Notes under the pieces: generated by a model
Told to the model about the DNA's origin: nothing
The model's input: the letters and a program-made list of their open reading frames with translations, nothing else
Databases searched by the model: none
Program-made: the position numbers and the translations under genes
In this document: positions 6,992-15,716 of the stretch, piece after piece
Position numbering within the stretch: the first letter of the stretch is position 1
How the letters are laid out: the number at the start of each line of letters is the position of its first letter
NCBI GenBank assembly: GCA_015066745.1
Contig: SVNW01000004.1
Coordinates: forward strand, 1-64,000
Source: Ruminococcus sp.
GTDB taxonomy: Bacteria; Bacillota; Clostridia; Oscillospirales; Ruminococcaceae
Direction of reading: 5' to 3'
Length of the DNA stretch: 64,000 nt

Positions 6992-7741
6992 TTATTCGTA
7001 CTCAACAACATCTATCCACTTTGAAAGAAGTGCCTGTTCTTCAGGCTTGCCCTTTACAGACTGTGAAGCTGCAACTATCGGCATCCATTTCTGAATGTAC
7101 TGCTTGGCTGTGTCACTCTTTTTGCAGAAAAGATCAAGATACTTATCTGCGATATCAGGCTTTCCTGCAAGTGAGAAAAGAAGATATGTTCTTGCAACGT
7201 CAGCTGATGCGTTACCCTGTGTTGCGTGTGCCCAGTCTATAATATACGGTGTGCCGTCCTTTGAAATAATAACGTTACTTGGGTTGAAGTCGCCATGGCA
7301 AACTTTGTTGTGCTTAGGCATACTTTCAAGACGTGTGTGAAGTTCATAACGTGTTGTAGCGTCAAGTGATGTAGCAGAGATTTTTCTGTTCATCTTGTCT
7401 TTAAGCTTGTTAAGAAGCGGTGCTTTCTTTTCGTGTACGGACATCTGGAGATCTACAAACATCTCAAGATACTGATCCATCTTGTCAGGGTTTTTCTCCA
7501 TAAGTTCAGCAAGTGTTGTGCCTTCGATGAAGTCGGAAACTATTGCCCACTTTCCGTCTATAGCAGTTACTTCAATAACCTTCGGCATTGCTATACCTGT
7601 TTCTTCAACTCTTGCCTGATTGAGTGCTTCGTTAAGTATATCGGACTTTGAATATCCTTCATCAAATACCTTTATTGACTTGTTACCGTCACGATAAATA
7701 GTCTTACGTACTCTCTTTGCAATTACATTGTCTAAATTCAT
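6992..7741 (-). CDS. APH/choline-kinase-like phosphotransferase (249 aa)
   Basis: Protein-kinase-like fold of the aminoglycoside phosphotransferase (APH) family: catalytic Brenner motif HGDFNPSN (about residues 158-165) and the metal-binding IDWAHATQGN (about 177-186). An N-terminal lobe has KSIKVFDEGYSK and IVSDFIEGTTLAELM. The family phosphorylates small hydroxyl compounds (aminoglycosides, choline, homoserine, sugars); the substrate is not evident, and a housekeeping rather than resistance role is likely for such short, generic members. AAGGAGGAG precedes the ATG. Single gene, own terminator. Confidence 0.75.
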   Translation of the reverse strand: MNLDNVIAKRVRKTIYRDGNKSIKVFDEGYSKSDILNEALNQARVEETGIAMPKVIEVTAIDGKWAIVSDFIEGTTLAELMEKNPDKMDQYLEMFVDLQMSVHEKKAPLLNKLKDKMNRKISATSLDATTRYELHTRLESMPKHNKVCHGDFNPSNVIISKDGTPYIIDWAHATQGNASADVARTYLLFSLAGKPDIADKYLDLFCKKSDTAKQYIQKWMPIVAASQSVKGKPEEQALLSKWIDVVEYE

Positions 7742-7906
7742 AAAAAATCTCCTCCTTGCCGGATCTTAAAAAATTTTTGCTTATTTATATAAATCAAAAA
7801 TAAATAAACTGCTTGATTTACAGCTAAAAACTATATGTTGATTATATCACATTTAAAAACAAAATACAATAGTTTTTTATGAAAAATTCATAAAAAAGTT
7901 CAATTA

Positions 7907-7939
7907 AAAGCTGTCGCACCATTATTATACGACAGCTTT
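7907..7939 (-). terminator. Terminator after adhE
   Basis: AAAGCTGTCG (7907-7916) pairs with CGACAGCTTT (7930-7939); on the minus strand it is followed by TTAATTG, a weak T-run. Confidence 0.6.
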
Positions 7940-7954
7940 AATTTTTCAAGTTAA

Positions 7955-10570
7955 TCAGTCATTTTTGCCATAGTAAGCGTTGAGGTACATCTGCTTGATT
8001 TCCTTGATAAGAGGATATCTTGGGTTTGCACCTGTACACTGGTCGTCAAATGCCTGCTCTGACATATCGTCAAGACGTTCGAGGAATGCAGCCTCATCAG
8101 GAACATAATCCTTTATAGTAGGCTTGATGCCAACCTTTGCTCTGAGTTCGTTTACCTTCTTGATAAGACCTTCGAGTTTTTCGTTGTCATTTTTGCCCTT
8201 GATATCAAGATAATCAGCGATCTCTGCATAACGTGAAAGTGTATGCGGATGATCATACTGTGAGAATGTACCCATCTTTACAGGTGACTCATCAGCGTTA
8301 AATCTCATAACCTGTTCAAGCATAAGAGCGTTTGCAACACCATGAGGAATGTGCCAGAACGCACCAAGTTTATGAGCCATAGAGTGACACACACCGAGGA
8401 ACGCGTTTGCGAAAGCCATACCTGCCATTGTAGCGGCATTAGCCATCTTTTCACGGGCAACAGGATCATTAGGACCGTTGTCATATGCTCTTGGGAGATA
8501 TTCGAATATAACCTTTAATGCACGAAGTGCAAGACCATCTGTGTAATCAGTAGCGAGCATAGCTGCATATGCTTCAATAGCATGAGATACAGCGTCTATA
8601 CCTGATGCTGCTGTAAGACCCTTAGGAGCGTCCATCATCATATCAGCGTCAACTATTGCCATGTTAGGCATAAGTTCGTAGTCAGCGAGCGGATACTTAA
8701 CACCTGTCTGTTCGTCAGTGATAACAGCAAACGGTGTAACTTCCGAACCTGTACCTGCTGATGTAGGAACAGCGATAAAGTATGCTTTTTCGCCCATCTT
8801 AGGGAATGTGTAAACTCTCTTTCTTATGTCGATAAAACGCATTGCCATATCCATGAAGTCTGCATCCGGATGTTCGTAAAGAACCCACATGATCTTGGCA
8901 GCGTCCATTGCAGAACCACCGCCGACAGCAATTATGCAGTCAGGCTGGAAAGCTGTCATTGCTGCAGCACCTTCCTTAGCTGATGCGAGTGACGGATCAG
9001 GAGCAACGTTGAAGAATGTTGAGTGAACGATGCCCATTTCATCGAGTTTATCTGTTACAGGTTTTGTATAACCGTTATTGTAAAGGAAAGAGTCTGTTAC
9101 GATAAATACTTTCTTCTTTCCGAGTACGTTTTTCAATTCATCAAGAGCTACAGGGAGACAACCCTTCTTGATATATACCTTTTCAGGTGCTCTGAACCAA
9201 AGCATATTTTCTCTCCTCTCAGCTACTGTCTTTATGTTGATGAGGTGTTTTACACCTACGTTTTCAGAAACGGAGTTACCGCCCCATGAACCGCAACCGA
9301 GTGTGAGTGAAGGAGCAAGCTTGAAGTTATAAAGGTCACCGATACCGCCGTGTGATGATGGTGTGTTTACGAGTATACGGCAAGTCTTCATTCTTGCACC
9401 GAACTGGTCGATCTTTGCCTTTTCTGTTACAGCGTTGAGGTATACAGATGATGTATGACCATAACCGCCGTCTGCTACGAGTACTTCAGCCTTGTCGAGA
9501 GCTTCTTCAAAGCTTGATACCTTATACATAGCAAGAACAGGTGAAAGTTTTTCATGTGCAAATTCTTCGGAAAGATCAACGCTTGTTACTTCGCCTATAA
9601 GGATCTTTGTATCCTCAGGAACTGTAACGCCTGAAAGTTCAGCTATCTTATGTGCTGACTGTCCAACGATCTTAGCGTTGAGAGCACCGTTTATGATTAT
9701 AGTCTTTCTTACCTTTTCTGTTTCATCATCATTTAAGAAATAGCAACCTCTGTCTGCAAATTCTTTCTTTACTTTCTTGTAAATGCTGTCGAGAACAATT
9801 ACAGACTGTTCTGAAGCACAGATCATACCGTTGTCAAATGTCTTTGAGTGGATAATTGAGCTTACTGCAAGTTTGATATCAGCAGTATCGTCAATTATAG
9901 CAGGAGTATTACCTGCACCAACACCGAGAGCCGGCTTACCGCTTGAATAAGCAGCCTTAACCATTCCCGGACCACCTGTTGCAAGAATTATGTCAGCTTC
10001 CTTCATAACGAGATTTGTCATTTCGAGTGAAGGAACATCTATCCAGCTTATAAGTCCTTCAGGAGCGCCTGCAGCTACAGCAGCTTCAAGAACTACCTTT
10101 GCAGCTTCTATAGTACATTTCTTTGCTCTTGGGTGAGGACTGATTATGATACCGTTTCTTGTTTTAAGAGCGAGCATTGTCTTGAATATTGCTGTAGAAG
10201 TAGGATTTGTTGTCGGAATAACAGCCGCAATAACACCGATCGGTTCTGCTACCTTCTTTATTCCATAAGCCTTGTCTTCTTCTATAACACCGCAAGTTTT
10301 TGTGTCCTTGTAAGCATTATAGATATGCTCAGCAGCGTAATTATTCTTTATTACTTTATCCTCAACAATACCCATGCCTGTTTCTTCAACAGCCATCTTA
10401 GCAAGAGGTATTCTCATTTTATTTGCCGCAACTGCAGCAGCTTTGAAAATCTTATCTACCTGTTCCTGAGTAAATGTTGAAAATTCTTTCTGAGCCGCTC
10501 TTACTCTTACAAACGCCTCTTCGAGTTTTTCAACGCTGTCTACTATACCATAGTTTTTCTGATTATCCAC
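7955..10570 (-). CDS. adhE: Bifunctional acetaldehyde-CoA / alcohol dehydrogenase AdhE (871 aa)
   Basis: Converts acetyl-CoA to acetaldehyde and then ethanol with two NADH, a main redox outlet in fermentation. N-terminal aldehyde dehydrogenase domain (about 1-440) carries the catalytic Cys251 in MICASEQSV and the NAD-binding ATGGPGMVKAAYSSGKP. A linker follows (WFRAPEKVYIKKG). The C-terminal iron-dependent alcohol dehydrogenase (about 455-871) has GGGSAMDAAK and the metal-binding HSMAHKLGAFWHIPHG. Length matches the family (about 870 aa). AdhE forms filaments (spirosomes) in other bacteria. The upstream region has a TTGTTT-17-TAAAAT promoter and a palindrome like the Rex operator, which would tie expression to the NADH/NAD ratio. 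The gene is monocistronic, in codon-optimised style like gdhA and ilvC. Confidence 0.97.
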   Translation of the reverse strand: MDNQKNYGIVDSVEKLEEAFVRVRAAQKEFSTFTQEQVDKIFKAAAVAANKMRIPLAKMAVEETGMGIVEDKVIKNNYAAEHIYNAYKDTKTCGVIEEDKAYGIKKVAEPIGVIAAVIPTTNPTSTAIFKTMLALKTRNGIIISPHPRAKKCTIEAAKVVLEAAVAAGAPEGLISWIDVPSLEMTNLVMKEADIILATGGPGMVKAAYSSGKPALGVGAGNTPAIIDDTADIKLAVSSIIHSKTFDNGMICASEQSVIVLDSIYKKVKKEFADRGCYFLNDDETEKVRKTIIINGALNAKIVGQSAHKIAELSGVTVPEDTKILIGEVTSVDLSEEFAHEKLSPVLAMYKVSSFEEALDKAEVLVADGGYGHTSSVYLNAVTEKAKIDQFGARMKTCRILVNTPSSHGGIGDLYNFKLAPSLTLGCGSWGGNSVSENVGVKHLINIKTVAERRENMLWFRAPEKVYIKKGCLPVALDELKNVLGKKKVFIVTDSFLYNNGYTKPVTDKLDEMGIVHSTFFNVAPDPSLASAKEGAAAMTAFQPDCIIAVGGGSAMDAAKIMWVLYEHPDADFMDMAMRFIDIRKRVYTFPKMGEKAYFIAVPTSAGTGSEVTPFAVITDEQTGVKYPLADYELMPNMAIVDADMMMDAPKGLTAASGIDAVSHAIEAYAAMLATDYTDGLALRALKVIFEYLPRAYDNGPNDPVAREKMANAATMAGMAFANAFLGVCHSMAHKLGAFWHIPHGVANALMLEQVMRFNADESPVKMGTFSQYDHPHTLSRYAEIADYLDIKGKNDNEKLEGLIKKVNELRAKVGIKPTIKDYVPDEAAFLERLDDMSEQAFDDQCTGANPRYPLIKEIKQMYLNAYYGKND

Positions 10571-10680
10571 GCTTACTACTCCTTATCAGTTTAAGTTTAG
10601 TTTTTTGATTTGAATTGATTGAATTGAATTGCTTGATTTTTTTAATTGATTGACAATATGCTCTGACAAAATAACTTAAA

Positions 10681-10709
10681 ATTTTATCATAATTTATCCT
10701 GCTAAACAA
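10681..10709 (-). promoter_or_regulatory. Candidate adhE promoter
   Basis: Minus strand TTGTTT (10709-10704), 17 bp, TAAAAT (10686-10681). The leader to the start codon is about 105 nt and AT-rich. It lies just downstream of the candidate Rex site. Confidence 0.5.
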
Positions 10710-10719
10710 ATAGCCTGCA

Positions 10720-10737
10720 TTGTTTATAATTTAACAG
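10720..10737. promoter_or_regulatory. Candidate Rex (redox) operator
   Basis: TTGTTTATAATTTAACAG matches the Rex consensus TTGTTAANNNNTTAACAA at 12 of 14 fixed positions. It sits 10 bp upstream of the candidate adhE -35 box. Rex regulating adhE is established in other Firmicutes; here it is inference. Confidence 0.5.
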
Positions 10738-10976
10738 GATTGAGTCAAAATAATCGGGGCAAAACTTTTTTTAGTTTTACTTCCCTTGATTACTATTATA
10801 CATCAATAGAAAGGATTTATCAATTATTATTTTACTCAAACTTATTTAATAAATTCATCGTTATTATGTTGTCAATAACCAAACTGGACTAAATCGGTCA
10901 ACAATATCATTACATATATTTACAAAAAGCTTTTGATAACTGATAACAGGCACAGAAAAATATTTGTAAAAAGCAC

Positions 10977-11005
10977 TTGACAAAGTATTTTTTCTATGAT
11001 ATAGT
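10977..11005 (+). promoter_or_regulatory. Promoter of the Abi leader RNA
   Basis: TTGACA (10977-10982), 17 bp, TATAGT (11000-11005). A start site near 11012 would give a transcript that begins just before the CCCCCA/TGGGGG hairpin. Confidence 0.75.
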
Positions 11006-11011
11006 AATAAT

Positions 11012-11070
11012 AATAAATCCCCCAGGCCTCTGATTTTTTTCATGCACACTTGGGGGCTTTCTGTTTTTAT
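11012..11070 (+). ncRNA. Small hairpin leader RNA upstream of the Abi gene (abiF-RNA-like candidate)
   Basis: From the predicted transcription start, CCCCCA (11019-11024) can pair with TGGGGG (11051-11056) around a 26-nt loop with GGCCTCTGA and GCACACT; CTTTCTGTTTTT follows, like a terminator tail. The region ends at the ribosome binding site (AAGGAG) of the Abi gene. Known: a conserved abiF RNA motif lies upstream of Abi_2 genes in other bacteria, and such RNAs can act as antitoxins. That this is a member is inference from place, size and hairpin; it could also be a plain attenuator. Confidence 0.5.
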
Positions 11071-11084
11071 AAGGAGATTTTATA

Positions 11085-11972
11085 ATGCCAAAAAATTTTA
11101 AAACTATAAAAGAACAGTTGGAAATATTGAAAAAAAGAGGTCTTACAATTGACGATGAACAGATTGCTGAAAATTTTTTGAAATATAATAATTATTATCG
11201 TATCAGTGGATATTCATTAACACTAAGAAATCATGATATATTTTATACAACAGCATCATTTTCAAATATAATGGATATTTATAACTTTGATCATGAATTT
11301 CGAATAATAATTTTGGGAATCATCACAAAAATCGAAGTAAATATCAAATCAATTTATGCATATTCTTTTTCAAAAAAATTTGGACCTTTAGGTTACTTGG
11401 ATAAGAATAATTTTTCTTCTCAATCACAAACAATTACATACGAAAACGTAATCAAAAAAGTTGGAGAGCTTATTAAGTCAAATACACATCATGAAGAATA
11501 TCTTAGGCATTTTAAGATGATAAATGAAGATATTCCTATGTGGGCATATATTGAATCATTTACACTTTCAGATGTTTCAAAGCTTTATTCTATAACAGAC
11601 AATTCGCTACAGAAGATGATTGCTACTGAATTTGATTTAAAATGCAATAATGGTTACAGAATTTTAAGCAATTATCTGTATTGCCTTACTTTTCTTAGAA
11701 ATATATGCGCACATGGCGGACGACTATTCAATAGAAGATTTAATACAAAACCAAATTTGAGTAAAAAAGAAAAAGCTCTTTTGCCTAAAGATGATAATGG
11801 AATTTCTGATAATTCTAAGTTATTTGGATATATTATAAATATAATGCGTATGGCTCAGCCGAACGATTGGCAAAATTTCAAAAATGAAATTATTAATCTT
11901 TGCAGTAAATATCCGTTTGTAAACATGAGCTATTATGGATTTTGCGATAATTGGTATAACAAGTTAGGTTAA
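11085..11972 (+). CDS. Abi family (Abi_2, AbiD/AbiF-like) HEPN protein (295 aa)
   Basis: The whole protein fits the Abi_2 family: start PKNFKTIKEQLEILKKRGL, the NYYRISGYSL motif near residue 40, and a C-terminal HEPN ribonuclease signature RNICAHGGRLFNR with R205 and H210 (R-X4-H). HEPN proteins of this type are RNA-cutting toxins in phage defence (abortive infection), and the AbiF branch has been proposed to be related to Cas13. Here the gene follows a strong promoter and a short hairpin RNA, the expected order for an RNA-controlled toxin. AAGGAGATTTTATA precedes the ATG. Base composition is more AT-rich than the metabolic neighbours, in line with horizontal transfer. The gene stands alone with a terminator 60 bp downstream. 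Confidence 0.85.
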   Translation: MPKNFKTIKEQLEILKKRGLTIDDEQIAENFLKYNNYYRISGYSLTLRNHDIFYTTASFSNIMDIYNFDHEFRIIILGIITKIEVNIKSIYAYSFSKKFGPLGYLDKNNFSSQSQTITYENVIKKVGELIKSNTHHEEYLRHFKMINEDIPMWAYIESFTLSDVSKLYSITDNSLQKMIATEFDLKCNNGYRILSNYLYCLTFLRNICAHGGRLFNRRFNTKPNLSKKEKALLPKDDNGISDNSKLFGYIINIMRMAQPNDWQNFKNEIINLCSKYPFVNMSYYGFCDNWYNKLG

Positions 11973-12032
11973 GCATATAATATAAATACAGTACCTGCAG
12001 GCATTAACAACGCACACTTGCTGGTCTAAAAA

Positions 12033-12060
12033 AGGCAACGGTATTTCTTTACTGTTGCCT
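12033..12060 (+). terminator. Terminator after the Abi gene (bidirectional)
   Basis: AGGCAACGGTA (12033-12043) pairs with TACTGTTGCCT (12050-12060), one G-U pair, with AAAA before and TTTTTAT after. Confidence 0.8.
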
Positions 12061-12095
12061 TTTTATAAAGTTTGAATCTACTAATTCCGATCGAG

Positions 12096-12866
12096 CTACT
12101 CTTCAAACATCTCCCCAAAAAACTTCTCCGGTGCATTAAGAAAACTTCTTGTGATAATATAGTGTTCTGTTTCTCTGTAACCAACATTCCTTATCTCCGA
12201 CTCTGAAAGTTCTATTATATCTGCACCCGGAAATGCCATGAGCATCGGTGAATGCGTGGCAATAATAAACTGCGAATCTTCCCTGACAAGTCTGTCTATG
12301 TGACACATCAACTCAAGTACCCTTGACGGAGATAATGCGGCTTCTGGTTCATCGAAAATATACAGACCCCTGCCACCAAGTCTGTTTCGTACCATACTCA
12401 TAAAACTTTCCCCGTGTGATTGTTTATGAAGTGACAGACCACCATACGAATCTATTATTCTTCTCGTATCGGAAAGTTCGGGTCTTAAATCCTGCTCGTC
12501 AAGTTCATCTATGTTTGACGCAAAGTTATAGTAGCTTTCTGCCCTCAAAAAGAAACCGTCCTTTGCCATTTTTACGCCTTTGCATACTGTAAGATAATCG
12601 CTAAGTACCGAGTGGGAGTTATTTGTGAAGAAGTTAAAGTTTTTGCTTCCGCCTTCGGGATTAAAACCGAGTGCTACAGCTATGCCTTCTATAAGTGTGG
12701 ATTTCCCTGTTCCGTTTTCACCGACAAAAAACGTTACAGGTGAGTTGAATTTTATTCCTTCAGATCTGCCGAGATTTTTTATAACAGGCAGTTTTGCAAG
12801 AAAACTACTTGCAGGAATCTTTTTATCCATTCTTATTTCTGTAATATAAAGATCGCTGAACATCAT
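12096..12866 (-). CDS. AAA family ATPase, SMC/RecF/ABC-like (256 aa)
   Basis: Walker A at about residues 47-56 (VGENGTGKSTLIEG), Walker B with the catalytic Glu (GLYIFDEPEAALS, about 170-182) and the H-loop (IIATHSPML, about 203-211). The QSHGESF segment before Walker B stands in for the ABC signature. This is the short, cytoplasmic OLD/SMC-like ATPase type (AAA_21/AAA_23). It lacks a nuclease (Toprim) domain and a long coiled coil. Members are found both as stand-alone housekeeping proteins and in defence pairs; no partner gene overlaps it. Start MMFSDLYITE is used; the minus strand shows a GAGAGGGAAAA ribosome binding site. Confidence 0.75.
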   Translation of the reverse strand: MMFSDLYITEIRMDKKIPASSFLAKLPVIKNLGRSEGIKFNSPVTFFVGENGTGKSTLIEGIAVALGFNPEGGSKNFNFFTNNSHSVLSDYLTVCKGVKMAKDGFFLRAESYYNFASNIDELDEQDLRPELSDTRRIIDSYGGLSLHKQSHGESFMSMVRNRLGGRGLYIFDEPEAALSPSRVLELMCHIDRLVREDSQFIIATHSPMLMAFPGADIIELSESEIRNVGYRETEHYIITRSFLNAPEKFFGEMFEE

Positions 12867-12889
12867 TTTTCCCTCTCATATATAAATTC

Positions 12890-12922
12890 AACCTCACTTC
12901 ACAAAAACTGCAAAGTGAGGTT
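12890..12922. terminator. Bidirectional terminator hairpin
   Basis: AACCTCACTT (12890-12899) pairs with AAGTGAGGTT (12913-12922). The plus strand continues TTTATTATTTTTT; on the minus strand it closes the 12927-13514 gene. Confidence 0.7.
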
Positions 12923-12926
12923 TTTA

Positions 12927-13514
12927 TTATTTTTTACTGTTTTCATCATTGCTTTCTGTAATGCAGAAAGTCTTGTATGTTCTTTCAAAATCATCCCTGT
13001 AGTTCTGATAAACATCTGTATCTGCTGTACAGGTGAGAATGTATGCTCTTCCGTTATTCAAAATATATGCTGTCATACAGGATATATTTTTATTGCCCGA
13101 TTCGAGTGCAAGTGTATAGTCAAATTCGACTACACGAACTGTTGTATTAAGCTGTACTACTTCAAATTCTTCCTTTAACAGAAATCCGTCAGTGATCTCA
13201 CGATAAGCACTAATTGCATACGCAACATAGTTTACAAGATCATTTTCAACTTCTTCCGAAGTAAGTACTATACGTGCATCGTCTTTTATATAATAGTTAT
13301 AATAGTCATTTGAAGTTTCTTCATAATCCTCAGGTACATAAACAGAAACTCCGTCATAGGCCATGTTCTCCCATGCTTTCATTCCCTGTTTTAGTTTATC
13401 ATACTCAGAAACACCATTATCCTTTACAAATAAACTCCAGTATGTAAAACCAAGCACCGCACAGACAACCAGCACTACAGCGGATACTATAAATAATGTT
13501 TTCTTTTTACTCAC
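12927..13514 (-). CDS. Membrane-anchored extracytoplasmic protein of unknown function (195 aa)
   Basis: One N-terminal membrane segment (TLFIVSAVVLVVCAVLGFTY, about 6-25) is followed by a soluble outer domain of about 165 residues with Tyr-rich stretches (YVPEDYEETSNDYYNYYI). The C-terminal half (NTTVRVVEFDYTLALESGNK, then AYILNNGRAYILTCTAD) resembles the PsbP/DUF-type folds used in small lipoprotein-like sensors, but I cannot name a family. The start is a GTG at 13514 with GAGGAAG 8 nt before it. A longer reading would run into the RNase P RNA gene and is not credible. It lies directly downstream of rnpB in the same direction. Confidence 0.65.
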   Translation of the reverse strand: MSKKKTLFIVSAVVLVVCAVLGFTYWSLFVKDNGVSEYDKLKQGMKAWENMAYDGVSVYVPEDYEETSNDYYNYYIKDDARIVLTSEEVENDLVNYVAYAISAYREITDGFLLKEEFEVVQLNTTVRVVEFDYTLALESGNKNISCMTAYILNNGRAYILTCTADTDVYQNYRDDFERTYKTFCITESNDENSKK

Positions 13515-13548
13515 AAAAACAACTTCCTCAAAAATAAAAATAAAAAAT

Positions 13549-13890
13549 GAGTAAGCCGATAAGCCGGGTTCTGTCGTGTGCGATAATTTATCTAGGACTT
13601 GCGTCGCCACAAGCCTCAAGCCGTCATTACAAACTTATCCACCGAGCAAGTGTTAAGATAAGATGTACCAATAGACGTTGCATCAGATAGGGTTTACATG
13701 GCAGTACAGTCTCCTGTACCCCGGTGAGCTCTTACCTCGCCTTTCCACCCTTACCATTAAAAATGGCGGTATATTTCTGTTGCACTAGCCCTAGGGTCGC
13801 CCCCGGCTGCCGTTAGCAGCTATCCCGCTCTGTGATGCCCGGACTTTCCTCGTGAACATAAAAGCGTTCACGCTATCGCATAGCTTACTC
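13549..13890 (-). ncRNA. rnpB: RNase P RNA (type A-like)
   Basis: The minus strand begins GAGTAAGC and ends with the complementary GCTTACTC, closing helix P1. Universally conserved parts are readable: GAGGAAAGTCCGGGC near the 5' end, GGCAGCCGGGGGCGACCCTA, GGGTGGAAAGGCGAGGTAAG, and ACAGAACCCGGCTTATCGG near the 3' end. Length about 342 nt. A T-rich stretch follows the 3' end on the minus strand. Confidence 0.97.
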
Positions 13891-13899
13891 ACATATTCT

Positions 13900-13929
13900 A
13901 TTTTACAACAGATATCGGGTAATTGTCAA
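13900..13929 (-). promoter_or_regulatory. rnpB promoter
   Basis: Minus strand TTGACA (13929-13924), 18 bp, TAAAAT (13905-13900), ending 10 bp before the mature 5' end. Confidence 0.75.
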
Positions 13930-14047
13930 GTCTTTTGTTTTTTGACTTAATTTGAATTTTTGATGATGTTGAACTTGCAAAAAAACAAATCTGTATATCA
14001 CAAATATTGAGAAAATCAAAAAAATTTAATTTTTTTTAAAAAACTAC

Positions 14048-14076
14048 TTGCAAAATTCCTCAAAGAGTTATATAAT
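14048..14076 (+). promoter_or_regulatory. gdhA promoter
   Basis: TTGCAA (14048-14053), 17 bp, TATAAT (14071-14076). The leader is about 60 nt and ends in GGAGGAAAA. Confidence 0.8.
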
Positions 14077-14142
14077 AGTAATATCACCGAAATCAAAATG
14101 TGAATTTCGGATTCCGATTTATTTACAGGAGGAAAATAGACA

Positions 14143-15498
14143 ATGGCATTCACAAACGAATATCTTAAGAGCGTATACGAAAAAGTTGAACAGCGCAATC
14201 CGGGCGAACCGGAATTTCTTCAGGCAGTAAAGGAAGTTCTCGAATCTTTCCAGCCTGTTGTTGAAAAGGACAAATCATATGAAACAAACGGCATCATCGA
14301 CAGAATCGTTGAACCTGAACGTTTCATTTCTTTCAGAGTATCATGGGTAGATGACAACGGCAAGATCCAGGTAAACCGTGGTTATCGTTGCCAGTTCAAC
14401 TCTGCAATCGGACCTTACAAGGGCGGTCTCCGTTTCCACCCAACAGTAAATGCAAGCGTTATCAAGTTCCTTGGTTTTGAACAGTGCTTCAAGAACAGCC
14501 TTACAAGCCTCCCTATCGGCGGTGGTAAGGGTGGTTCAGACTTCGACCCAAGAGGCAAGTCTGACGGAGAGATCATGAGATTCTGCCAGAGCTTCATGAC
14601 AGAACTCTATCGTCATATCGGCGCAAGCGTTGACGTACCTGCAGGTGATATCGGTGTTGGCGCAAGAGAGATCGGTTACCTCTACGGCCAGTACAAGAGA
14701 ATAGTAAACAATTTTGAAAACGGTGTTCTTACAGGTAAGAGCATTTCTTACGGCGGAAGCCTTATCCGTCCTGAAGCTACAGGTTACGGTGCAGTTTACT
14801 TCTGCGACGAAGTTCTCAAGAAGTGGGGCGAAGATATCAAGGGCAAGACATTTGCTGTATCAGGTTTCGGTAACGTTGCATGGGGCGCAGTTCTCAAGAT
14901 TAACGAACTCGGCGGTAAAGTACTTACTATTTCAGGTCCTGACGGATACGTTCTTGACGAAGACGGCATCACAGCTGACAAGGCTGCTTACATGCTCGAA
15001 ATGCGTGCATCAGGCCGTGACAAGGTTCAGGATTACGCTGATAAGTTCGGTGCTAAGTTCTTCGCAGGTGAAAAGCCATGGGGCGTTAAGGTTGACGTTG
15101 CTTTACCATGTGCTACACAGAACGAAGTTGGTATCGAAGATGCTAAGAAGATCGTTGCTAACGGTACAAAGTACTACATCGAAGTAGCTAACATGCCTAC
15201 AACAGCTGAAGCTATTGAATATTTCCAGGCTAACAACGTAGTTATCGGTCCTTCAAAGGCAGTTAATGCAGGTGGTGTTGCAGTTTCAGCTCTTGAAATG
15301 AGCCAGAACAGCCAGCGTCTTGCATGGACAGCTGAAGAAGTTGACGAAAAGCTCCACAGAATCATGACAAACATCTTCAACGCTGCATACGATACAGCTG
15401 AAGAATACGGCGACAAGGGCAACCTTATCATGGGCGCAAACATTGCCGGCTTCCTCAAGATCGCTGACGCTATGAAGTGGCAGGGTGTAGCTTACTAA
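14143..15498 (+). CDS. gdhA: NADP-type glutamate dehydrogenase (451 aa)
   Basis: Reductive amination of 2-oxoglutarate with ammonia to glutamate, the main ammonia-assimilation route in ammonia-rich gut settings. The substrate-binding domain has the active-site lysine motif PIGGGKGGSDFDP (about residues 122-134) and VDVPAGDIGVGAREIGYLYG; the Rossmann domain begins at TFAVSGFGNVAWGA (about 240). Length (about 450 aa) and the start MAFTNEYLKSVYEKVEQRNP fit the hexameric bacterial family. Codon use is strongly biased (AAG, GGT, CGT), a sign of high expression. Own promoter, GGAGGAAAA ribosome binding site and two hairpins downstream. Confidence 0.96.
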   Translation: MAFTNEYLKSVYEKVEQRNPGEPEFLQAVKEVLESFQPVVEKDKSYETNGIIDRIVEPERFISFRVSWVDDNGKIQVNRGYRCQFNSAIGPYKGGLRFHPTVNASVIKFLGFEQCFKNSLTSLPIGGGKGGSDFDPRGKSDGEIMRFCQSFMTELYRHIGASVDVPAGDIGVGAREIGYLYGQYKRIVNNFENGVLTGKSISYGGSLIRPEATGYGAVYFCDEVLKKWGEDIKGKTFAVSGFGNVAWGAVLKINELGGKVLTISGPDGYVLDEDGITADKAAYMLEMRASGRDKVQDYADKFGAKFFAGEKPWGVKVDVALPCATQNEVGIEDAKKIVANGTKYYIEVANMPTTAEAIEYFQANNVVIGPSKAVNAGGVAVSALEMSQNSQRLAWTAEEVDEKLHRIMTNIFNAAYDTAEEYGDKGNLIMGANIAGFLKIADAMKWQGVAY

Positions 15499-15548
15499 TA
15501 TAAGCTTAATGAACTTAAAAATTCAACCTTCTGTTTAATATAAAAATT

Positions 15549-15613
15549 GATGGGTATCGTCCCATCACAAAAACAACCGCATTTCTGTTATACAGATTTG
15601 CGGTTGTTTTTTA
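15549..15613 (+). terminator. gdhA terminator (two hairpins)
   Basis: GATGGG/CCCATC (15549-15566) is followed by AAACAACCGCA (15571-15581) pairing with TGCGGTTGTTT (15599-15609) and a TTTTTAT tail. Confidence 0.8.
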
Positions 15614-15675
15614 TAGCAGTTGCAAAATGCATACTATATTCTGTTTTTTTATTTGGTGTTTGTTGAAAATCACCT

Positions 15676-15704
15676 TTGAAATATTTTTTAAATTCTGTTA
15701 TAAT
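15676..15704 (+). promoter_or_regulatory. Promoter of the CarD-like gene
   Basis: TTGAAA (15676-15681), 17 bp, TATAAT (15699-15704). Confidence 0.75.
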
Positions 15705-15716
15705 TGTAATATAGAT

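Noticed and set aside
6992..7741. Aminoglycoside resistance gene
   Set aside because: Only general APH-family motifs are present; nothing points to antibiotic specificity, so it is called a phosphotransferase of unknown substrate.
12096..12866. AAA ATPase as the missing ATPase of the transporter operon
   Set aside because: It is 47 kb away, is of SMC/OLD type and lacks a transporter-type signature and C-terminal regulatory domain.
13515..13619. N-terminal extension of the 12927-13514 protein
   Set aside because: It would overlap the 3' end of the RNase P RNA; GTG 13514 has a good ribosome binding site.
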